The translations under genes were made by a program, and so were the position numbers. Under the pieces are notes generated by a model. That model did not search any database. It had not been told where the DNA came from and worked only from the letters and a program-made list of their open reading frames with translations. A stretch of 64,000 bases of DNA, from positions 5,859,501 through 5,923,500 of the forward strand of contig CM028900.1 in NCBI GenBank assembly GCA_016801885.1, read 5' to 3'. Numbering within the stretch: the first letter of the stretch is position 1; every line of letters starts with the position of its first letter. The stretch is from Toxotes chatareus. Taxonomy: Eukaryota > Chordata > Actinopteri > Toxotidae. Positions 58,151-64,000 of the stretch are shown one piece after another.

Positions 58151-59145
58151 GATACAACTACAAAGAGAAACACAAATACAAACACAAACACATATCACGC
58201 ACAAATGCAAACAAATAAAACTCATAAACAACTGCAACAGTCAACAAAAAGATACAAGCAAGAACAAGTGAGAACATGTAATGTACAACCAAGCACAGAT
58301 GCAGAAAAAAGAAAACAAATAAATTACAATAAAGTAGCAAAAGCAAATATAATTGAAACAATCAAGTAAATGCAAATGGAGCCACAAATAAAGCAACACA
58401 AGCATAAATGCAAATAGAAATACACAAACACATGTAAACGTGACACTGGATACTGCTAACTTCCAGTGCAACACACAAAATTCAATATTTCTCAATAGAC
58501 ATGCTCTTTCCTATTCTGCGCAAAACACAAACTCATTTATGGCACGTTTCACTTTCCAATAGCTCCATCTAGTGGCATAAATATGAAGTAGCAAAAGCTC
58601 ATTCAAGATTGACCAGAATAAATTCAGGAATCTTCACAACAGAACTTTAAAAAATCATAATGTGATCAGTTACACAACTTACCCTGGAAAACGCAGCAAA
58701 ACAATCTCACTTCAAGGTCCATTTAGTTGCAGCTCCGGAGCTTTCAGCAAGGTTTGATTTGAAGCTTCATTTCAACATAGACAAAGAGTTCAACGTGCTC
58801 AGAACAAGGAGACTCGGTACTGAGACAGTTTTGCCAAGGGACATAAAATTATGAAATCCTCGAAAGGACGCACAGATTTCTTTGTTTTAAATTAAAAGCT
58901 GTTGTTTCTGAGAAACAATGACCGACTAAGAATCGGACAAATTTTAAATGGGACTCAGTTTTCAAGTTGACAGAACTGATTTTGGGGGATTTTAGAGTGA
59001 TGAAAGATTCACACTATATACCTCGTTCTATGTGTTAATTATTTCAGACAATAGTGAAAATCTAAAAACTAGATTGGGATCTCACTACAAGACTTGGGCC
59101 ATAAGGAGGAGGATGGAGGACTCCAAATAGCAATTGATGCAGTAT

Positions 59146-59190
59146 TTAACTCGTTTATCTTAAGAAGAGTTAACTCGTTTATCTTAAGAA
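59146..59190 (+). repeat. 24-bp tandem duplication upstream of dnajc15
   Basis: TTAACTCGTTTATCTTAAGA occurs at 59146 and again at 59170, about 105-150 bp before the dnajc15 start codon. The second copy is complete to 59190. It may lie in the core promoter or 5' UTR. Confidence 0.75.
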
Positions 59191-59294
59191 TAAGTGCACT
59201 CGCATTTTTCCAGGACAGGAAGCGGCTTTAGTACGTCAGTCTTATTTTGAAAGGTACAACCGGATGCACTTTGGTGTCGTGGCAGGGAAAAAAC

Positions 59295-59402
59295 ATGGCG
59301 AACGCCGGCGGAGTGACCGTGGATGGAGGAGACCTGATGCGACACGCTGAGTACACTCCGAAAACGAAGGCTCGGAGCGACGCAGAGATAGACAAGCGGC
59401 TG
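59295..59402 (+). CDS. dnajc15: dnajc15 exon 1
   Basis: Encodes residues 1-36, MANAGGVTVDGGDLMRHAEY then TPKTKARSDAEIDKRL. The donor is GTGGGT at 59403. The exon is CpG-rich compared with its surroundings, consistent with a promoter-proximal exon. Confidence 0.95.
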
Positions 59403-61454
59403 GTGGGTGTCTGTTTTCACGGCGCAGACCTTTGTGGAGCCTGTAAGACTAAACCAAGATGGGGTTTTTTTTTACCTGCTATGGTTCGTGTTAGGTAACC
59501 TCAATGACCGCTAATGTACCCCCTGACACTGCTGTTGCATCAGGTGCATAAACCGGTGACTTTATTGGTTTGTTGATTTGTCCACTGTAATATAACTATA
59601 TTTGTTAGCTTCAGTAAGTTGTTTTAAATTAAATCAGTAGCGTGTAAAACGCAGGAGTCAGGTAAACCTAACCTGAACATCAACTGTCACTAGCTAGGAA
59701 TCCTAAACACAGATGCTGTCCCCAGTCTCAGGTTAAGATCTAATCTATTCTAGTTCTTATCTATTTATATTTATCTAAACATATATCTATAACACAATCT
59801 AATTTAGATGATCAGTCTATCAAAGAATAAAAAGCCCTTCAAGAGCTGAAACTTTAGTCGATTTATCAATTAGTCGATCAGCAGAAAATTAATCAGGAAC
59901 TATTGTGAACAAGATAAGTTTTTGACATTTTAGCTATTTGTAAAATGACCAAAATATCTTGTTTATGCTTTTTTTCACCCATTTTATAGAACTGCAAATT
60001 TATATATATGTTTGGGTTTTGGACTGCTGATCGAACAGCGATCCACAGTGAATCACACAGGACATGCTAATGCTGCCACACAAACCATCAGCTGGTTGTG
60101 TTATGTGACCCGTTAAACCCAGTGTGGTAAATGGATGTTTTGTTTTGCTGACAGGGAGGGACTCTGATTGCAGTCGGTCTTGGTGTGGCTGCTGCTGGTT
60201 TTGCAGGTAAGAACAGTTTAATATAAGATCAGTAAAATTTGCTCTGGTGACATTGTCTGGATGTGTCTTTGCAAAAGTCTTTCTGTTTAGTTTAGAAGTG
60301 GTTCATGTGTCTTGTCTTTGATCCACAGGCCGTTATGCATTCCAGCTGTGGAAGCCTCTTGGTCAAGTCCTGTCTGAAACTGTGAAGAAGATGCCCACAT
60401 CAGTGAGTTATTAATTAACCTCCTATACATCTATATCTGATGTGATGTCCATATTCAGTCCTGTTCTGCTAAATTTTACTTCTCACTTTTCATTTTTTTG
60501 ATATATAGATCATCTGCACTTAGGATGTCACATTTTTGTACTTATTACTATACATATTACTCATGGCAAAGGGAGGTCACATTTTCAGCTTCAGAATATT
60601 TAATCTTTTAATTTCCATTGAGCCACTCCTGACCTCGGCCTGAACCAAACTAATACTAGATTTTTGCCATGACATACAAGTATAATCCAATGTCTATGCA
60701 AAGTTTGTTTTTGTATGTGTTGTAGGTGGTTCAAAGAAACACTTCAGGTACCTTAGATTTAGCTCTGCAGAGAAAAATCTGGCATTGTTTCACACTTCTG
60801 ATTTTAGGGGAAAATTACAAATTAACAAATCAAATGGAACCTGTCCCAAAGTTTGTAGATATTTTCAGACTAATGATAATAAGTGCCTTTAATGCTGTTT
60901 TGTGGCCTTAGGCTTTCTCATCATATTACAAAGGAGGTTTTGAGCAGAAGATGTCCAGACGAGAGGCCAGCCTCATTCTTGGCATCAGGTAATACAATGA
61001 GTTCTTGTTCATATTTCATATAGGAAATTTTATCTTTTAACCAAAGAACATTGTTCTTTGTGTGTATTTATTTATTTTTATTTATGTCCAGCCCAACCAG
61101 CACCAAGGCCAAGGTACGTGAGGCCCATCGTAGGATCATGGTCCTGAACCATCCAGATAAAGGTACGCTTAAATTTCAATTTAACCTCTGTGCCACTGAT
61201 TCTGCTTAACTGCTTAAGTCGCCTTTAACCAAGATTTCCTTTTGCTTCACTTTATTTACTTCTGTTTGAGCATTTGTATACAATCTCAGTGTTAATGTTA
61301 AGTGATGTTTGAAAAGCTTGTGGATGGTTGAGTGTTAAAGGAGAGATTACAGGTGTCATGTTTGTGTTTGTGTGTGTGTGTAGGTGGGTCACCATATCTT
61401 GCTGCTAAGATCAACGAGGCCAAAGACCTTTTGGACAAAGACACCCGGCGATGA
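59295..61454 (+). CDS. dnajc15: DnaJ homolog subfamily C member 15 (whole coding span, 6 exons)
   Basis: Exons 59295-59402, 60155-60206, 60329-60402, 60912-60988, 61092-61162 and 61384-61454 join with consistent phases and GT-AG introns to 150 residues, the same length as human DNAJC15. The N-terminal extension (1-36) with RHAEYTP distinguishes it from the shorter DNAJC19. A membrane segment (about 38-54, TLIAVGLGVAAAGFAG) leads to YYKGGFEQKMSRREASLILG and a short type III J domain with HPD at 124-126 and GGSPYLAAKINEAKDLL. Family proteins sit in the inner mitochondrial membrane and stimulate the mtHsp70 of the TIM23 import motor. Human DNAJC15 (MCJ) also restrains respiratory complex I and is silenced by promoter methylation. 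The ATG has a good Kozak context (A at -3, G at +4). Confidence 0.97.
59850..60000. mobile_element. Degenerate gggctgcaac-family MITE in dnajc15 intron 1
   Basis: GAGCTGAAACTTTAGTCGAT, then TTATCAATTAGTCGATCAGC and TTTTTGACATTTTAGCTATT, resemble the family's AT-rich 5' half. Confidence 0.4.
60155..60206 (+). CDS. dnajc15: dnajc15 exon 2 (transmembrane segment)
   Basis: Encodes GGTLIAVGLGVAAAGFA, residues 37-53, the hydrophobic inner-membrane anchor. The acceptor GACAG ends at 60154 and the donor GTAAGA begins at 60207 (phase 1). Confidence 0.95.
60329..60402 (+). CDS. dnajc15: dnajc15 exon 3
   Basis: Encodes residues 54-78, GRYAFQLWKPLGQVLSETVK then KMPTS. The acceptor CCACAG ends at 60328 and the donor is GTGAGT at 60403 (phase 0). 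Confidence 0.95.
60912..60988 (+). CDS. dnajc15: dnajc15 exon 4
   Basis: Encodes residues 79-103, AFSSYYKGGFEQKMSRREAS then LILGI, the conserved motif before the J domain. The acceptor CCTTAG ends at 60911 and the donor is GTAATA at 60989 (phase 2). Confidence 0.95.
61092..61162 (+). CDS. dnajc15: dnajc15 exon 5 (HPD motif)
   Basis: Encodes S104 to K127, including AHRRIMVLNHPDK. The HPD tripeptide (124-126) is the Hsp70-stimulating motif. The acceptor TCCAG ends at 61091 and the donor is GTACGC at 61163 (phase 1). Confidence 0.95.
61384..61454 (+). CDS. dnajc15: dnajc15 exon 6 (terminal coding exon)
   Basis: Encodes GGSPYLAAKINEAKDLLDKD then TRR, with a TGA at 61452-61454. The acceptor TAG ends at 61383 and follows a GT-dinucleotide run that serves as the pyrimidine tract. 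Confidence 0.95.
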
Positions 61455-61844
61455 CCTGCACTGTTCATTAAGGCTGTAAAGACTTCCATCACATTAGTGC
61501 ATAATCTCAGCTCTGTAGTTCTGCTCCATCAACATCGACACCAACACCACAGCTGGACCTCCACTCAGGCTCCTGGAAGATGACAGAAAAAAAACCTTTC
61601 ATGACAGTGTCAGTTCTTAAGCTGGTCACGTAACTTATCTGGAACTGTATTTGTCAACCTTGAGGATATATATAAATGTGGATGTTAACTAAGAGTTAAG
61701 GATGTTGCCGTGAGACCATGAGTAGCGAATGTTGTACATCGGAGACTAATAGCTTAAAAAGAGAACAGTGCTGCTGCTGGGTGTAGCATTGTAGGAGTGT
61801 ACATATGAGTTATTGCATAATGATGAAATCTATTTAATTAGAAT

Positions 61845-61850
61845 AATAAA
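61845..61850 (+). terminator. Candidate dnajc15 poly(A) signal (proximal)
   Basis: AATAAA about 390 nt after the stop codon. Confidence 0.45.
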
Positions 61851-61924
61851 TTCTAATGCCTCTAATGTTTAACAGTCACTGAGAATGTGGTGGAAACTGA
61901 TTTTTTTTTTGATTTTTTTTTTTA

Positions 61925-61930
61925 AATAAA
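61925..61930 (+). terminator. Candidate dnajc15 poly(A) signal (main)
   Basis: AATAAATGTGC about 470 nt after the stop, followed by a GT-rich stretch (GTTGTGTGTTGTGTTTG) typical of a downstream element. This makes it the better candidate. Confidence 0.55.
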
Positions 61931-62407
61931 TGTGCTTTGAAAACATAGTTGTGTGTTGTGTTTGCATTAAAGTGAGTGACTGTGGCTAATTGTGTTGACA
62001 GGTCATCTGAATAAAGTATTGTTCATTTTTACAACCTCATTGTGATTTTAAAAGCGTAACTTTTAAACTCTTAACACAATGAGGAGCGTTACCTGCAGCA
62101 GCTGAGTGACTGTGAGCAGGTCTTACGCTTCAGAAGCCCTCTCACTCCTCTTAGATTCAGGACCTATTTTTATTACTCAAAGGCGTTGTGATTTACTTTT
62201 TAAGTCTCAAAGTCAGGACTGTCACACCTGTTTACTTTCAGAGGTTTCTCCCTACTGAGTCCATTTGGAGCTACTTTATAAAAACATCTTAAGTGTTTTA
62301 AAGTTTCTGTGTCTATCAACGTTTAATGTAACCAAGTTTTGTCATGAGTTTAAAACATGAAAAACCAGGCGGAAAAAAAATCTCAGACATCACCTTCAAA
62401 AAGCTTC

Positions 62408-64000
62408 TTTATTTAGAGGATGAGGTCTTTCTGATGTCAATGTACGTTACTGGACCGAGAGGATAGAGAGCAAGACGTGGCATTTAGCGGTTACTCTTAC
62501 AGCAGCAGCTATTGGCCAAAAACAGAAACCATTTACAGCAAGGTTTGCTTGAAAAAAGTCAAATAAATAGAAAAGGAATCTGTCTTATTCTGATGTCGCC
62601 ATCTCTGCAAAACCACCCAGTCTGTCGGTCCCCTCGACTGCCGGCAGAGTCAGAGGCCCCTGTGGTCTAGACCAGTGCAAGCGGCACAGGTTTGAATCCA
62701 ATCATGAAGGCAGAGGGTTTATTTAGAACAGCAAAGTGGTCGGAGCCTCTGGGTCCCTGAAAGACTTAAACATCATGGATACATTAATTTCACACCTGTG
62801 TTGAGTACAAGTCCCAGAGACCATTTCAATAAGGAATGGGCCTAAAGTTGAACTGAAACTAAAATTCACTGAAAACTACCTGCTGATTATCTCCACATGT
62901 GCATTTATCTGGTCAAATCAGTAATTGCCAAATTACAGAGCCCAGGAGGTTTCTGAAAACACGTAATTATAATCTGTGCACACAATTTAGTAATTCATCC
63001 TCTAAAGTTGCATCATATTTTGCAGCAAAGGCCTTTGGTGCAGTGATTGCCGTCAGCCAGAAGTCTGAAAAAAGGCAAGCGTCGTCCAAGTTTTACCTTG
63101 TAACAGTCCCTAAAAATAAAGTTGGCTTGTTCTGTTAAGGAAGTGGAACAAAATGGTGGGTATCGTAAACAGAAATTAGGAGAATTTAAATTTCAGTTCA
63201 ACTTTAAAAGGAAGACTTCAGTTTGGGAGGAGTATCCGCAGATGACTTGCAAGGGGATTTTCACAAAGTAAATGTTCTACTTTAAGCTGATTGGATGTTG
63301 TTTTTTTGTTCTTTCACAATGCTCTTTGGGACTTGTAGTTGACTTCCCTCCTCAAGTTGCTTTAAAAACAGTCGTATATCTTAGAGTTTTTGTCAATAAA
63401 GCAGAATTTTTTTCCAGCTTGTTCGCACTGGTGATTTGAGTTTTACGTCCATCCCAGTGCTGAAAAGGTCCAACAGACAGTCGCCTCACAATGTCTGCAG
63501 GTGAAATGTGCAGGACTATTGGTGCAGGAACAGGATCAGGTCGCTGCGCACCTGATATACTGTAGCTTCACCCTTGAAGTTCCTGTACTAACCACCAAGT
63601 TCATCTTTTGTCAGAGGAGGCAAATAAAAGGAGGAAGAAATGAGAGAAAGTCGAAGGAGGCACAGACAAAGACTTTACTAACCATGTTAGCACCATGGAA
63701 GCTCCGCCCACCTAGGTGAACAAGTGGCATGCTGAGAAGGAGGTGGTGTTAGGTGTATGTTAGGAGTATTCTTATCCAAACAGGTTATTTTACAGTCGAT
63801 CATTATCAACAGAGCATCCGGAGACATGAGTATTAATTATTCCAGTAAATAATTCCAGTATTTTACATTTTTTATCCACCAGGTCCCGTTTGGAAGGAAA
63901 TCTGCTGGATCACTTAACGGCAGAAAAAAAGTTATAGGGTGCTGCTCTTCCAGGACAAACAGTGGTAAAGCTTTCAGTTTCTGTTGAAAGGAGTGAAAGC
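62408..64000 (-). other. Possible 3' end of an unidentified minus-strand gene
   Basis: TTTATT at 62408-62413 reads as AATAAAGAAGC on the minus strand. The sequence to its right is free of obvious repeats and of plus-strand coding exons. It could be the 3' UTR of a gene convergent with dnajc15 whose coding part lies outside the window. No protein similarity is visible. Confidence 0.25.

Larger units (their letters stand above)
54346..59145. other. Divergent intergenic region between plekhm3 and dnajc15
   Basis: No recognisable exons. It contains a repeat fragment (54.4 kb), CA/GT microsatellites (56.4, 57.8-57.9, 58.1 kb) and a CAAA-rich low-complexity stretch to about 58430. The right end should hold the dnajc15 promoter. 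Confidence 0.6.
61455..61950 (+). other. dnajc15: dnajc15 3' untranslated region
   Basis: Non-coding sequence from the stop codon to just past the AATAAA at 61925-61930. An earlier AATAAA at 61845-61850 and a later one at 62010-62015 are alternatives, so the exact end is uncertain. Confidence 0.65.

Noticed and set aside
59295..61454. dnajc19 as the identity of the J-domain gene
   Set aside because: The 36-residue N-terminal extension with RHAEYTP and the LWKPL segment match DNAJC15; DNAJC19 lacks the extension and is about 116 residues.
1..64000. tRNA, rRNA or microRNA genes
   Set aside because: I looked for cloverleaf boxes and long near-perfect hairpins. The only strong hairpin (21651-21712) lies in transposon-like sequence and is not supported as an RNA gene.

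Overview
The window is vertebrate nuclear DNA, most likely from a percomorph teleost fish. Compact GT-AG introns, abundant CA/GT microsatellites and several interspersed repeats that I recognise as common in percomorph genomes support this: a 'gctaagctaagctaac' repeat, a 'gggctgcaac' hAT-type MITE, an 'ACTTAAGTAAAAGT' hAT-type element and a 'gggtcagttcac' element. I made no database search, so repeat family names are from memory.

Two protein-coding genes can be reconstructed exon by exon. plekhm3 lies on the minus strand. Its seven coding exons run from 50811 down to 6732 and join in frame to a 785-residue protein with two PH domains and a C-terminal cysteine-rich Rubicon-homology zinc domain. 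It also has a probable non-coding first exon near 53.9 kb and a probable long 3' UTR reaching to about 2.77 kb. dnajc15 lies on the plus strand. Its six exons run from 59295 to 61454 and join to a 150-residue inner-mitochondrial-membrane J-domain protein. The two genes are divergently oriented, about 5.4 kb apart. A poly(A) signal on the minus strand near 62.4 kb suggests that a third, convergent gene ends inside the right edge.

Layout: 1-2.76 kb is intergenic and holds one motif-rich, non-repetitive block. 2.77-6.73 kb is the probable plekhm3 3' UTR. 6.73-50.8 kb is the plekhm3 coding exons and introns. 50.8-53.9 kb is the 5' intron. 53.9-59.3 kb is the divergent intergenic region. 59.3-62.0 kb is dnajc15. 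62.0-64.0 kb is the possible tail of an unidentified gene.

The outstanding feature is a satellite-like tandem array of about 14 kb (7675-21645) that fills most of the last plekhm3 intron. The unit is about 76 bp, with roughly 180 copies. Its left edge keeps older units of about 38 bp, which show that the 76-bp unit is a diverged dimer. A higher-order block is repeated three times at 8.4-9.8 kb. Each unit holds a self-complementary A-tract/T-tract core and a near-palindromic pair of AGGTCA-like half-sites. The array is bordered by two hAT-like terminal fragments and, on the right, by a strong hairpin. Coding exons 5 and 6, which precede this intron, both have weak donor sites. Together they form an in-frame 222-nt cassette encoding one zinc module.
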